NCBI RefSeq assembly: GCF_027497355.1 | Contig: NZ_CP114909.1 | Location: 2,356,001-2,420,000, forward strand | Direction: 5' to 3' | DNA from: Micromonospora sp. WMMA1947 | GTDB lineage: Bacteria; Actinomycetota; Actinomycetes; Mycobacteriales; Micromonosporaceae | Length of the DNA stretch: 64,000 bases | In this document: positions 10,976 through 22,104 of the stretch, piece after piece | Layout of the letters: each line of letters opens with the position of its first letter | Position numbering within the stretch: position 1 is the first letter of the stretch | Program-made: the position numbers and the translations under genes | The notes under the pieces: generated by a model | Seen by the model: only the letters and a program-made list of their open reading frames with translations | Told to the model about the DNA's origin: nothing | The model's database searches: none

Positions 10976-12664
10976 GTGAGCAAGCGCTTCACCGTCGGCG
11001 CGGTCGCGGCTGCGGCCTCGCTGGCACTCACGGTGACCGGCCTGAGCATCCCGGCGAACGCCGCGCCGTCGGAGTTCCGGACCTTCACCGTGCTGGCCGA
11101 GAGCGGCGTCTCCAGCGACGCCGCGGTCGCCGCGATCACCGCCGCCGGCGGCAAGGTCGTCGCCCGCACCGACGACGTCGGCCTGTTCCAGGTCACCAGC
11201 GACCGGGCGGACTTCGCCAGCCGGGCCACCGCAGCGGGCGCGCTCGTCGGCGCGGCCGAGGAGAAGGCGATCGGCCGCAAGCCGAAGCTGGACCGGGTCG
11301 AGCAGGAGCACCTGCTGGCCGCCGCGGCGACCAAGGGCAAGGCCGCCAAGGGCAACGGCAAGAAGATGGACCCGCTCGACGACAAGCTCTGGGGTCTGGA
11401 CATGATCCGGGCCGACAAGGCCCGCAAGATCGAGCCGGGCGACCGCCGGGTCACCGTCGGCATCCTGGACACCGGCGTCGACGCCAGCCAGCCCGACCTT
11501 GCGCCGAACTTCAACTGGGCGCTGTCGCGCAACTTCGCCCCGGACATCCCCGAGGTCGACGGCCCGTGCGAGGTGGCGAGCTGCCTCGACCCGGTCGGCA
11601 CCGACGACGGCGGACACGGCACGCACGTGGCCGGCACCATCGGCGCCGCCGCGAACGGCTTCGGCCTCTCCGGCGTGGCCCCGAACGTCTCCCTGGTCGA
11701 GCTGAAGGGTGGCCAGGACAGCGGCTACTTCTTCCTCAACCCGGTGGTGAACGCCCTGGTGCACGCGGGCCGGTCCGGGCTGGACGTGGTGAACATGTCC
11801 TTCTACGTCGACCCGTGGCTCTACAACTGCACCGCCAACCCGGCCGACTCGCCGGAGGCGCAGGCCGAGCAGCGCACCGTCATCGAGGCCATGAAGCGGG
11901 CGCTCAACTTCGCGCACCGCAAGGGCGTCACGCTCGTCGGCTCGCTCGGCAACAACCACGAGGACCTGGGCGCGCCGCGCACCGACGTGAGCAGCCCGGA
12001 CTACGGCGCGGACCCGTACCCGCGCCCGATCGACAACGCGACCTGCTGGGACCTGCCGGTCGAGGGTCCGCACGTGATCGGCGTGTCGGCGGTCGGCCCG
12101 TCCGGCAAGAAGTCCGACTACTCGAACTACGGCACCGAGCAGATCTCGGTGGCGGCGCCGGGTGGCTGGTTCCGCGACGGCTTCGGCACCGACACGTACC
12201 GCACCGACGCCAACATGATCCTCTCCACGTACCCGAAGAAGGTGCTGCAGGAGGAGGGGTCGGTCGACGAGAACGGCAACATCGTCGCCGGCTTCGAGAA
12301 CTCGGTGTTCAAGCAGTGCACCGCCAAGGGTGAGTGTGGCTACTACACCTACCTGCAGGGCACCTCGATGGCATCGCCGCACGTCTCGGGCGTGGCGGCG
12401 CTGATCGTCAGCAAGCACGGCAAGAAGGAGGGCCGCAACGGCTACGGCATGGCGCCGAACCTGGTCGAGCAGCACCTCTACCGGACGGCGGCCGAGCACG
12501 CCTGCCCGGAGCCGCGGCTGCAGAGCTACACCAACGAGGGCCGGGACGCCGAGTTCGACGCGTACTGCGCGGGCTCGCTGAACTTCAACGGCTTCTACGG
12601 CTACGGCATCGTCGACGCCTACGCCGCCGTGAAGACCCCGGTCAAGCCGAACATCCGGCCGTAA
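10976..12664 (+). CDS. Secreted subtilisin-family serine protease (S8)
   Basis: This 562-residue exported protease has a signal peptide (residues 1 to about 30, ending IPANA-AP) and an inhibitor I9-like propeptide region (about 35-125). The S8 catalytic domain carries D165 (GILDTGVDAS), H214 (GGHGTHVAG) and S464 (GTSMASPHVSG). The domain has a long insertion between the His and Ser blocks and ends close to the C-terminus without extra binding domains. GTG 10976 or GTG 10973 follows AGAGGA at a normal spacing; an upstream in-frame ATG (10940) would add a non-signal extension. A strong hairpin follows. Likely role: extracellular protein degradation. Confidence 0.94.
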   Translation: MSKRFTVGAVAAAASLALTVTGLSIPANAAPSEFRTFTVLAESGVSSDAAVAAITAAGGKVVARTDDVGLFQVTSDRADFASRATAAGALVGAAEEKAIGRKPKLDRVEQEHLLAAAATKGKAAKGNGKKMDPLDDKLWGLDMIRADKARKIEPGDRRVTVGILDTGVDASQPDLAPNFNWALSRNFAPDIPEVDGPCEVASCLDPVGTDDGGHGTHVAGTIGAAANGFGLSGVAPNVSLVELKGGQDSGYFFLNPVVNALVHAGRSGLDVVNMSFYVDPWLYNCTANPADSPEAQAEQRTVIEAMKRALNFAHRKGVTLVGSLGNNHEDLGAPRTDVSSPDYGADPYPRPIDNATCWDLPVEGPHVIGVSAVGPSGKKSDYSNYGTEQISVAAPGGWFRDGFGTDTYRTDANMILSTYPKKVLQEEGSVDENGNIVAGFENSVFKQCTAKGECGYYTYLQGTSMASPHVSGVAALIVSKHGKKEGRNGYGMAPNLVEQHLYRTAAEHACPEPRLQSYTNEGRDAEFDAYCAGSLNFNGFYGYGIVDAYAAVKTPVKPNIRP

Positions 12665-12676
12665 CGAGCGTTTCTC

Positions 12677-12716
12677 CGAGGTGGCGGTGTCCGGTGGTCC
12701 CGACGCCGCCACCTCG
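12677..12716. terminator. Bidirectional hairpin terminator
   Basis: The arm CGAGGTGGCGG (12677-12687) pairs with CCGCCACCTCG (12706-12716). It lies between the subtilase and the convergent DUF559 gene. Confidence 0.7.
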
Positions 12717-12731
12717 GCGTTCCGGCCCGCT

Positions 12732-13751
12732 TCACGGCCGCCACCCCCGGGCCACCAGTGCGGCGCGGATCTCCCGGACCAGGACGGGGAACTCCTTGCG
12801 CAGACGGCGGCCGGTCACGTGCAGCACCAGCCAGCCGGCCGCGACGAGCTGGTTGAGCCGCCGCCGGTCGAGGTGCGTCCGGTCCGCGTCGGCGTGCCAT
12901 TGACCGTCGTACTCGACGGCGACCCGGAACTCCGGCCAGGCCAGGTCGGGGTGCAGGATCAGCCCGGTCGACACCCGCACCGGATACTGGGCCACCGCGC
13001 GAGGCAGGCCGGCGAGGACGAGACGGACCCGCAGGTGGGACTCGGGCGGGGACTGGGCCAGCCCGTCGGTCAGGCCGAACACCCAGGCCGCCCGCCGCCC
13101 ACCGGGGCGGGATGCGTTCCGGGCCGCCTCGCTCGCCAGCGCCGACCGGTTCACCGAGCCGGTACGCAGCAGCCCGTCGATGATGCCGACCGCCTCCACC
13201 GGATCGGCCCAGACCGCAGTCTCCCAGGCGCAGGCGGCCGGCTCGGTGCGTGGCGGAGGCCCGGTCAGGATCATCGCCGCGCCGGGAGGCGACTCCGCGA
13301 ACGGGTTCGATGCGGCGGCGGAAGCCGCCGAGACGGTCCGGCCGTGCGGTCCGGGCCCCCTCGCGGCGCTGCCGACGGGGACCAGAAGACCGCTGCGTGT
13401 GCTCGACATCGGGGCGTGGTGCACCCGGACACCCGGCTGCGAGTCGGCCCGGACCGTGGCCGGCAGGAGCACGTGCACGTCGTCGGTGAAGCCCGCGGCG
13501 TGCTCGACCCCGTGCAGGTAGGCAGCCGACGGACCGGCTATGGCCGCGCCGGGTGGCAGGCGCAGCAGCGCCGCGCGGCAGGCGAGCGCGTGGTCGCGGT
13601 CCAGTCGCGCGTCGGCGTAGACGTCCTGCCGGAGCCGGATCCAGGAGGCGCCGCGTAGATGATGCCGGGACAGCAGCCCGCGCCGGATCGCTTCCGAGCC
13701 CCGGAAGACCTGCCAGGCCAACTCCGGCGGTCGATGAGGATGAGGTGGCAT
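12732..13751 (-). CDS. DUF559 protein with AbiEi-like N-terminal domain
   Basis: The 339-residue protein starts with a winged-helix-like region (about 5-60; FRGSEAIRRGLLSRHHLRG...W..L...VY) similar to the N-terminus of AbiEi antitoxin-type proteins. It ends in a DUF559 domain of the Vsr/PD-(D/E)XK endonuclease fold (about 265-335) with VEYDGQWH at 279-286. The middle segment (about 120-175) is low in conservation. Such proteins are frequent in actinobacteria, usually without a partner toxin, and their activity is not established. No AbiEii-like nucleotidyltransferase gene is adjacent. I chose ATG 13751; a longer in-frame start exists at 13844. Confidence 0.75.
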   Translation of the reverse strand: MPPHPHRPPELAWQVFRGSEAIRRGLLSRHHLRGASWIRLRQDVYADARLDRDHALACRAALLRLPPGAAIAGPSAAYLHGVEHAAGFTDDVHVLLPATVRADSQPGVRVHHAPMSSTRSGLLVPVGSAARGPGPHGRTVSAASAAASNPFAESPPGAAMILTGPPPRTEPAACAWETAVWADPVEAVGIIDGLLRTGSVNRSALASEAARNASRPGGRRAAWVFGLTDGLAQSPPESHLRVRLVLAGLPRAVAQYPVRVSTGLILHPDLAWPEFRVAVEYDGQWHADADRTHLDRRRLNQLVAAGWLVLHVTGRRLRKEFPVLVREIRAALVARGWRP

Positions 13752-13961
13752 GGGATGAGCGTGGCGGCGCACGGGTCGAGATCGGTACCCCTGTGGACAG
13801 CCGCCACCGTGCCGTCCTCCGCGCCCTGTGGACAACCCCCGCACGGCCCTGTCCGCGTGCTATAGACCCTCGGCCTGTCCATGATCGGCTCCAGCTCGGG
13901 GAGGTGGTGGTGTCCGGGGCGTGTTGATGCAGCCACTTCGCCGAGCTGACGTCGGGGCCGG

Positions 13962-14609
13962 TCAGGAGAGCGCGGCGGCAACCGCCTCGGCGGCTGCGGT
14001 GACCTGGGCGCCGACGTCCGCCACGTCGAGCGGGGTCAGCGACACCACCCCGACGCTGCCCTCCAGACCCGGTACGCCGAGCACCGGCGCCGCCACCCCG
14101 TACGCGCCCGACTGAAGCTCACCGCTGGTGCTCACCGGCCCCGGATCACCGGCCCGCCCGGCGAGCACCGCCCGGCCGGCGGCCCCGCGTTCCAGCGGAT
14201 GCCGGGTCCCCGTCCGATACGCCACGTGGAAGGACGTCCAGCTCGGCTCGACCACAGCGAGCGCGACACCCTCGCCGCCCTCGACCACCGTCAGGTGGGC
14301 GGTCGCACCGGTGCCCTCGGCGAGCCGGCGCAGCGCCGGCAGCGCACCCTCGGCCAGCAGCGGCTGGGCGCGGCGGGCCAGGTGCAGCACGCCCACGCCG
14401 ATGCGCAGGCGGCCCTCACCGTCGCGCCGCAGCATCCCGTGGCCGGTCAGCGCGCCGACCAGCCGGTAGACGGCCGCCCGGCCGATGCCCAGCCGGTGCG
14501 CCGCCTCGGTGACCGTCAGCCCGCCCGGCGCGTCCGCGACCAGGTGCAGCAGCCGCAGGCCCCGGTCCAGGGTCTGTGCCGTCTCTCCCGCGCGCGCCGC
14601 CGTGTCCAC
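13962..14609 (-). CDS. IclR-family transcription regulator (short form)
   Basis: This 215-residue regulator has an N-terminal winged helix (about 15-75; LTVTEAAHRLGIGRAAVYRLVGALTGHGML) and a reduced C-terminal IclR effector domain. Typical IclR proteins are about 250 residues, so the ligand domain is shortened. GTG 14609 follows a leaderless-type TACGCT box at 14622-14617 on this strand. It is divergent from cysS with only 63 bases between start codons, so repression by this protein could affect cysS transcription. No catabolic enzyme gene that would reveal its ligand is adjacent. Confidence 0.86.
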   Translation of the reverse strand: MDTAARAGETAQTLDRGLRLLHLVADAPGGLTVTEAAHRLGIGRAAVYRLVGALTGHGMLRRDGEGRLRIGVGVLHLARRAQPLLAEGALPALRRLAEGTGATAHLTVVEGGEGVALAVVEPSWTSFHVAYRTGTRHPLERGAAGRAVLAGRAGDPGPVSTSGELQSGAYGVAAPVLGVPGLEGSVGVVSLTPLDVADVGAQVTAAAEAVAAALS

Positions 14610-14616
14610 AGCACGC

Positions 14617-14622
14617 AGCGTA
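14617..14622 (-). promoter_or_regulatory. Leaderless -10 box for IclR gene
   Basis: On the minus strand TACGCT lies 7 bases upstream of GTG 14609. Confidence 0.45.
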
Positions 14623-14660
14623 CGACCCGGCTCCGGCCAACCCGGAAATGTGCGGACGGC

Positions 14661-14666
14661 TACCCT
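14661..14666 (+). promoter_or_regulatory. Leaderless -10 box for cysS
   Basis: TACCCT lies 6 bases upstream of GTG 14673. The only purine-rich stretch (GGGAG) directly abuts the start codon and is too close to act as a ribosome binding site. Confidence 0.5.
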
Positions 14667-14672
14667 TGGGAG

Positions 14673-16087
<1,415 letters not shown>

Positions 16088-16088
<1 letters not shown>

Positions 16089-17209
16089 TGGCCGGCAACT
16101 CGCAGCGCCGTGGCCGGCGACTGACGCCGAAGGCGGGTGCCCCCAAGGGCACCGGTGGCAAGAACAAGGACTCGCTCGCCGGGCGGGGCCGCACGCTGCC
16201 CGCCGACGAGCGGCCGTGGCACAAGGCGTACTCGGGCACGGAGAAGCTGCCCCAGCGCACCGCCTGGAAGCAGGACAAGGAGCGCCGCGCCGCCGCCGAG
16301 GAGGGCCGCGCGCCCAAGATCGGCCAGCCCGGCACGAAGGACACCACCTGGGGCAAGGGCGGTGGCCGGGGCACGCCCACGACCAAGGGCCGGGGCGGCA
16401 AGCCGGCCGCCGGCCGGGGCGGTCCCCGGGTCGCGCCGGGCCGCAAGGCCAACCCGGCGAAGGACAGCCCGGAACTGCTTGTCGGACGCAACCCGGTGCT
16501 GGAGGCGTTGCGCACCCAGGTGCCCGCGACCGCGCTCTACACCGCGCACGGCATCGACATCGACGACCGGGTCAAGGAGATCGTCCGCACCGCCGCCGAC
16601 CGGGGGATCGCGATCCTCGAGGTCAGCCGCGCCGAGCTGGACCGGATGACCGGCGGCGTGCTGCACCAGGGCGTCGGTCTCCAGGTGCCGCCGTTCGCCT
16701 ACGAGCCCTTCGACGACCTGGTCGCCGCCGCGCTGGAACAGGCCGCCCCGCTGCTCGTCGCGCTGGACGGCGTCACCGACCCGCGCAACCTCGGCGCGGT
16801 CATCCGGTCGGCCGCCGCGTTCGGCGCGCAGGGTGTCTTCGTACCCGAACGGCGTGCCGCCGGGATCACCGCGACCGCCTGGCGCACCAGCGCCGGCGCG
16901 GCCGCGCGCGTGCCCGTCGCCCAGGTCACCAACCTGACCCGGTCGCTGAAGGCGTGCAAGGAGGCCGGCTTCGTCGTGGTCGGCCTGGACGCCGACGGGC
17001 AGACCGATCTGTACGACCTGGAAGCAGCCGTCGGCCCGCTCGTCGTGGTGGTCGGCTCGGAGGGGCGCGGGCTGTCCCGCCTGGTCGGGGAGACCTGCGA
17101 CCTGACCGTCAGCATCCCGATGGTCTCCGACGTGGAGTCGCTCAACGCCAGCGTCGCCGCCGCGGTCACGCTCGCCGAGGTCGCCCGCCGCCGGTCCGTC
17201 GAGGGCTGA
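16088..17209 (+). CDS. rlmB: 23S rRNA 2'-O-ribose methyltransferase, TrmH/RlmB family
   Basis: SPOUT-class SAM-dependent methyltransferase expected to modify a guanosine in 23S rRNA. The 373-residue protein has an unusually long basic, Gly/Lys/Arg-rich N-terminal extension (about residues 1-125) compared with the 245-residue E. coli RlmB. A substrate-binding domain follows (about 130-205), then the SpoU catalytic domain with the motifs [34 protein letters not shown] and [18 protein letters not shown]. The extension probably binds RNA; it is common in actinobacterial members. ATG 16088 overlaps the cysS stop and follows a GGAG/AGGA-rich stretch. A terminator hairpin follows. Confidence 0.93.
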
Positions 17210-17223
17210 TCGAGAGCAACGAG

Positions 17224-17255
17224 AAGGGGCGGTCCGCCGTGGCGGGCCGCCCCTT
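17224..17255. terminator. Bidirectional terminator between rlmB and the ABC ATPase gene
   Basis: The arm AAGGGGCGG (17224-17232) pairs with CCGCCCCTT (17247-17255), extended by an inner CGCC/GGCG stem. It is followed by TT on the plus strand and preceded by AGAA, and separates convergent genes. Confidence 0.8.
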
Positions 17256-17269
17256 TTCGCGTACGTACG

Positions 17270-18361
<1,092 letters not shown>

Positions 18362-18496
18362 GATGGAGCGCTTCCTTTCACCGGCAGGAACGTGCCGGAC
18401 GATCCGAGTGAAGGAGCGACCGGCGCCCAAGGCACCGGCCAACGGGGTCGTCGCTCAGGCAGCCGAGGCCGGCCGGAGTGTCGTCCGTGTCACTGC

Positions 18497-18525
18497 ACGG
18501 TAAACGGCTTTCGCGATCGTGCCAA
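18497..18525 (-). promoter_or_regulatory. Promoter of the MsiK-type ATPase gene
   Basis: Reading the minus strand, TTGGCA (18525-18520) and TACCGT (18502-18497) are separated by 17 bases, giving a leader of about 130 bases before ATG 18361. The rest of the 364-base interval up to the tRNA shows no gene. The T-rich stretch around 18700 precedes the tRNA with a TATGCT -10-like box at 18705-18710. Confidence 0.55.
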
Positions 18526-18725
18526 GACGTGGCGCTCGGGATGGGATGGACGGCATACACATAACGGTCAGTCGGGCACTGCGAGGCATCAATCTCCCGG
18601 TTGGGAGCGTGACCAGGTGATGATCCATCGGCCGCGCCGGTCGGGATGCCGACGTTTTCCGTGCTCGGGAGCCCTGCGAGGCGGGATTTCCGGGGGCAAG
18701 TCGCTATGCTGAGCGCGACGCACGC

Positions 18726-18802
18726 GCCCCTGTAGCTCAGCTGGCCAGAGCACTCGCCTTGTAAGCGAGATGTCGCCGGTTCGATCCCGGCCGGGGGCTC
18801 CA
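18726..18802 (+). tRNA. tRNA-Thr (anticodon TGT)
   Basis: A full cloverleaf can be folded. The 7-bp acceptor is GCCCCTG/CGGGGGC with one U-G pair. The D-arm is GCTC...GAGC. The anticodon stem CTCGC/GCGAG encloses the loop CTTGTAA (anticodon TGT, reading ACA). The T-arm is GCCGG/CCGGC with loop TTCGATC, then discriminator T. The CCA end (18800-18802) is encoded. A -10-like TATGCT lies at 18705-18710. Confidence 0.97.
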
Positions 18803-18886
18803 ATTCCATCAGGCGTTTCGCGGCGGCAGCCGCTGCGATCCGGCCGGATGACAGCAACGAGGGTCACGACCGCCCGTCACAGGCCC

Positions 18887-18892
18887 TAGCCT
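18887..18892 (+). promoter_or_regulatory. Leaderless -10 box for the 18900 gene
   Basis: TAGCCT ends 7 bases before ATG 18900, with no ribosome binding site between. Confidence 0.45.
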
Positions 18893-18899
18893 GACGGCC

Positions 18900-19727
18900 A
18901 TGACTCTTGATCTCATCCTGCTACCCGAGCCCGTCGGACAGCCCTCGCTGAAGGCGTCGGACGGCGAACGGAAGGGTGCGGGTGAGCCGTCCGACTCGCA
19001 GGCATGGGACGCCATCGTTTCCGGCGTACGGGACGTCGTCGGCGAGGTGGTTCTGGGCGAGGACGGCCCGAGCCGCACGCTGACGCACCAGCCCAGCGGC
19101 ATTACGGTGCGCTACCGGTCCGGTGAGACGGCCATCAATCTGCCGTTCTGGCACAGTGGCAGTGACGTGGATGCTGAAGGGCTCGTCCGGACCATGTACC
19201 GGATCGGGCACGTGGTGGCGGACGCGACGGGCCTGGTCGCCCATGTTTCGCAACTGGGTGTGCCGCTGACCGAAGCTGAGTCCAGGATCGACGCTGCGGT
19301 CGATCTGCTGTTGGACGATCCCGTTTCGTCTCACCTCTGGCCGCGCGATGGGTTCCGGGTCTACTTCACCGGGTCCGTCACCCTTGCCGACGCCGTGCAG
19401 CGCCTGAAGTCGATGGTGGTGGCCGAGGAGAGCGACCGATTCATCGTCCAATGGTCCGATGGTCCCCAGCTGGAGGTGACCTTCGACGCGGGGCCACGGA
19501 TTGTCGCTGAGGCCGCTGAGGTCGCCGAGGACTATGGCATCCCCGAGATGGCTACCTACGACCGCCGGTTCCAGGTCACGTTCGACGATCTCGACGAGGT
19601 GCTCCAGGAAGTCAACACCCTGATCGAGGTCAACCTACAGCTCCAGGACCTCACCGGAGGTTACGTGAAACGTTCCTGGAACGACGAGGTGTCGCCGCCG
19701 TACGACGACCCGGTGGACGGCAGCTAA
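18900..19727 (+). CDS. Protein of unknown function downstream of tRNA-Thr
   Basis: I do not recognise this 275-residue acidic, soluble-looking protein. It has no signal peptide or membrane helix. The sequence is rich in Asp/Glu/Val with predicted alternating strands and helices, and contains a C-terminal VTFDDLDEVLQEVNTLIEVNLQLQDL helix. Codon use is less extreme in third-position GC than in neighbouring genes (several codons such as GTT, GAT, ATT, TCT), which may indicate recent acquisition. It starts at a leaderless ATG and is the first of a run of poorly conserved genes after the tRNA. Confidence 0.75.
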   Translation: MTLDLILLPEPVGQPSLKASDGERKGAGEPSDSQAWDAIVSGVRDVVGEVVLGEDGPSRTLTHQPSGITVRYRSGETAINLPFWHSGSDVDAEGLVRTMYRIGHVVADATGLVAHVSQLGVPLTEAESRIDAAVDLLLDDPVSSHLWPRDGFRVYFTGSVTLADAVQRLKSMVVAEESDRFIVQWSDGPQLEVTFDAGPRIVAEAAEVAEDYGIPEMATYDRRFQVTFDDLDEVLQEVNTLIEVNLQLQDLTGGYVKRSWNDEVSPPYDDPVDGS

Positions 19728-20182
19728 CGGACCTGCGGGCGATCGAAGCCTCGCCACACTGCTCGCCCTCCGGACAGGCGCCGACAGCACCGCAGGTCAG
19801 CTGACGGATCACAACCTGCCGCTCTGGTCCGTGAGGAACATGCCGGTCACGCCCACCACGGCCAGGGCCACGGCGACCGCGCGCCTACTGCAACAGGTCG
19901 ACGGCCTTCCGGTAGTCCTCCGCCGCGGCGGCGCGTTCCTCCGCGCTGACCTGCTTCCGCCTCCTGCGGCCACCGGCGCCCCGACCCCCGCTCACGCCGC
20001 AGAAGATACAACTACCGTCACGCCGCCGCTGCCCTGAGTGACGCGGGCGGAGTCGGCGCGTCGGCGGTGCGGGGCGGCTCGGTGCTCGACAACCGGACAG
20101 CTGTTCTTTACAGGGACGCCGATCGATGGACATGATCGTCAGGGAAGGTTGCTGTCACTTTCCTCGACGAAGGGTCGCCGTC
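19728..20182. other. 455-base interval without a convincing gene
   Basis: No ORF here has a good start, ribosome binding site and codon pattern. On the minus strand, a frame closing at 19885 ends in a protein-like stretch, SAEERAAAAEDYRKAVDLLQ, with basic GGRRRRKQ before it. This could be a degraded gene end or a small helical protein, but the upstream part looks like random GC-rich translation. Third-position composition is mixed. The interval ends with the ribosome binding site of the secreted nuclease gene. Confidence 0.4.
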
Positions 20183-20854
20183 ATGCCGATCACGTCCGTC
20201 ACCCTCACCCCGCGTGCCTGGCGCCGTGCCGCCGCGATCACTGTCGCCGCCCTCGCAGCCGCCGTTCTCGCCGCCGTGAACGCGCAGCCGGCCTCGGCCA
20301 CCCCTCCCGGCATCCCCTCCCGGGCAACGGCGCAGTCGCAGCTCAACGCGCTGACAGTGGCAGCACAGGGCTCGATGGCCGGCTACTCGCGGGACCTGTT
20401 TCCCCACTGGATCACCATCACCGGCGCCTGCAACACCCGCGAGCAGGTCCTCAAGCGTGACGGCACGTCCGTCGTGGTCGACAGCTCCTGTGCCGCTACG
20501 TCCGGCCGCTGGTACAGCCCCTACGACGGTGCGACCTGGTACGCCGCCTCCGACGTCGACATCGACCACGTCGTGCCCCTGGCGGAGGCGTGGCGGTCCG
20601 GAGCCAACTCCTGGACGACGAGCCGTCGGCAGAGCTTCGCCAACGACCTGACCCGCCCGCAGTTGATCGCGGTCACCGACAACGTCAACCAGGCCAAGGG
20701 CGACCAGGACCCCTCGACGTGGCAGCCGCCGCTGACGTCGTACCGCTGCACCTACAGCAAGATGTGGATCACCGTGAAGTACAACTGGGGCCTGACGCTC
20801 CAATCATCCGAGAAGTCCGCGCTGCAGAGCATGCTCGGCACCTGCGCCTCGTGA
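20183..20854 (+). CDS. Secreted HNH nuclease (DUF1524/GmrSD C-terminal type)
   Basis: This 223-residue exported protein has a signal peptide (about residues 1-39, cleavage after PASA) and a mature domain with the HNH-type core DVDIDHVVPLAEAW followed by NDLTRPQLIAVTDNVNQAKGDQDPSTW. That pattern is shared by actinobacterial secreted HNH proteins related to the GmrSD C-terminal nuclease. Cysteines at about C74, C95 and near the C-terminus could form disulfides. Probable role: extracellular nucleic acid degradation. ATG 20183 is preceded by GAAGGG 9 bases upstream; longer in-frame starts would not give a signal peptide. A 20-bp hairpin terminator follows. Confidence 0.88.
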   Translation: MPITSVTLTPRAWRRAAAITVAALAAAVLAAVNAQPASATPPGIPSRATAQSQLNALTVAAQGSMAGYSRDLFPHWITITGACNTREQVLKRDGTSVVVDSSCAATSGRWYSPYDGATWYAASDVDIDHVVPLAEAWRSGANSWTTSRRQSFANDLTRPQLIAVTDNVNQAKGDQDPSTWQPPLTSYRCTYSKMWITVKYNWGLTLQSSEKSALQSMLGTCAS

Positions 20855-20902
20855 CCGCAGGAGCCGTCGCTCGGGCCGGATGACAGCAGCGCGCACACCA
20901 GG

Positions 20903-20946
20903 GGCCGCCCCCGCCCCGGTGGGAAACCACCGGGGCGGGGGCGGCC
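20903..20946. terminator. Perfect 20-bp hairpin terminator with GAAA loop
   Basis: Arms at 20903-20922 and 20927-20946 are perfectly complementary and enclose a GNRA-type GAAA tetraloop. It lies between the convergent nuclease gene and the secreted protein gene at 20965-21879. Confidence 0.85.
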
Positions 20947-20964
20947 GAAAACGGGTGGTGCGGG

Positions 20965-21879
20965 TCAGGGCGCCTCGACCGTGCTGACGGTGAACGTGAT
21001 GCGGTTGTCCGCCGGGTCGACGTCCGGAGCGATCGCCCGGAACAGGTGGAACTGGATGTCGACCAGGCCCAGTTCCCCGACCGGGGTGTCGGCGGGCGCG
21101 TTGACGATCAGCGTGAGCGAGCGCTCCTCGCCGGTCATGAACGCGCCGCCCTCGACACAGTTGATCCCGCAGCCCTCGGTCCAGGGCTCCCCGACGCCGT
21201 CCGGCAGGCGTTCCACGGAGTACCAGACGGAATCGTGCGGCGCGTCTCCGGCGTACCGCAGGGTGACCGGCAACCGGCCCTCGAACATGCCGTCGGGCTG
21301 CCGTACCAGGGTGACCGCGTCGGGGGCGGTCACGCGCAGGTCGGGCTGCCGGTCACGCACGTAGGGCCGGGGGTCGGCGAGTGAGCCGGTCGTCGAGCGG
21401 AAGCGGGTGGAGAAGGTCTCGTCGGTAACGGTCCTGCCGCCGACGATGACGGCGAGGCGGCCCGCCCCGGCCTTCATCGCGTAGGGGCGCGTCGGGGTGA
21501 GGACCACGAAGTCGATGGTGAAGCTGCGCCGTTCCCCAGGGGTCAGCTCACCTCCGGGTACGTCGCACTCGACCCGGGTCCGCCCGTCGGGGAGGACGTC
21601 TCCGCTGCTGTAGCAGCTGATGCCCCACTCCACGTTCTCGTAGGAGCCGGGAATCGGCTCGGTGATCACGTAACTGGCCCGGCCGGGCTCGGCGGCCCGA
21701 TAGGTCAGGTCGACAGTGAGCGAGCCGCGGTAGCCCCGCTCGGTCGGCTCCAGCACGAGCCGGTCGGCCACCGAGGCGGTCGACGGCCGCGCGGCCGCCG
21801 AGGCAGGTGCCGCCGCGACGGGCAGTGCCGCGACCAGGCCGACCAGTCCGGCCAGGGCGGTGAGTCTTCTGATGCGCAT
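20965..21879 (-). CDS. Secreted protein of unknown function
   Basis: The 304-residue product has a signal peptide (MRIRRL...ASA, about residues 1-31) and a mature part made of two related immunoglobulin-like/DUF11-like beta domains (about 35-165 and 175-300). Each contains a Cys pair (GISCYSSGD...VECDV; EGCGINCVEG) and a closing segment such as RSFTIDF or RSLTLIV. No catalytic motif is visible. A surface or extracellular adhesion/structural role is inference. ATG 21879 follows a G-rich ribosome binding site; longer upstream frames lack a signal sequence at their N-terminus. Confidence 0.82.
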   Translation of the reverse strand: MRIRRLTALAGLVGLVAALPVAAAPASAAARPSTASVADRLVLEPTERGYRGSLTVDLTYRAAEPGRASYVITEPIPGSYENVEWGISCYSSGDVLPDGRTRVECDVPGGELTPGERRSFTIDFVVLTPTRPYAMKAGAGRLAVIVGGRTVTDETFSTRFRSTTGSLADPRPYVRDRQPDLRVTAPDAVTLVRQPDGMFEGRLPVTLRYAGDAPHDSVWYSVERLPDGVGEPWTEGCGINCVEGGAFMTGEERSLTLIVNAPADTPVGELGLVDIQFHLFRAIAPDVDPADNRITFTVSTVEAP

Positions 21880-22104
21880 CAAGAACCCCCGTTCTTCGAT
21901 CCACGGCAGGCGATCCGCCGCGAACGGATTGATGCTCGCACCTGCCGTCGGCGTGCGTGGTCCCGCGATGACATCGGGTAACCGACACGTCTTCGCTGCA
22001 ACCGCACGGCGACTGGCGCGTAGGCCCAGGTGGACAGCGGTGGTCCGGCATCGGGGGCCGTGTTCGGGGTCGCTTCTCGGTAGGCTGGCCGGCGGGGGGA
22101 CGGC

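Noticed and set aside
19831..20133. Small genes on either strand between the 18900 gene and the secreted nuclease gene
   Set aside because: The plus-strand frame is Pro/Ala/Thr-rich without a ribosome binding site; the minus-strand frame has a protein-like end only. Treated as a possible remnant and not called as a gene.
18726..20946. Integrated prophage or integrative element at tRNA-Thr
   Set aside because: No integrase, excisionase, replication or phage structural gene, and no duplicated tRNA 3' end was seen in the window.
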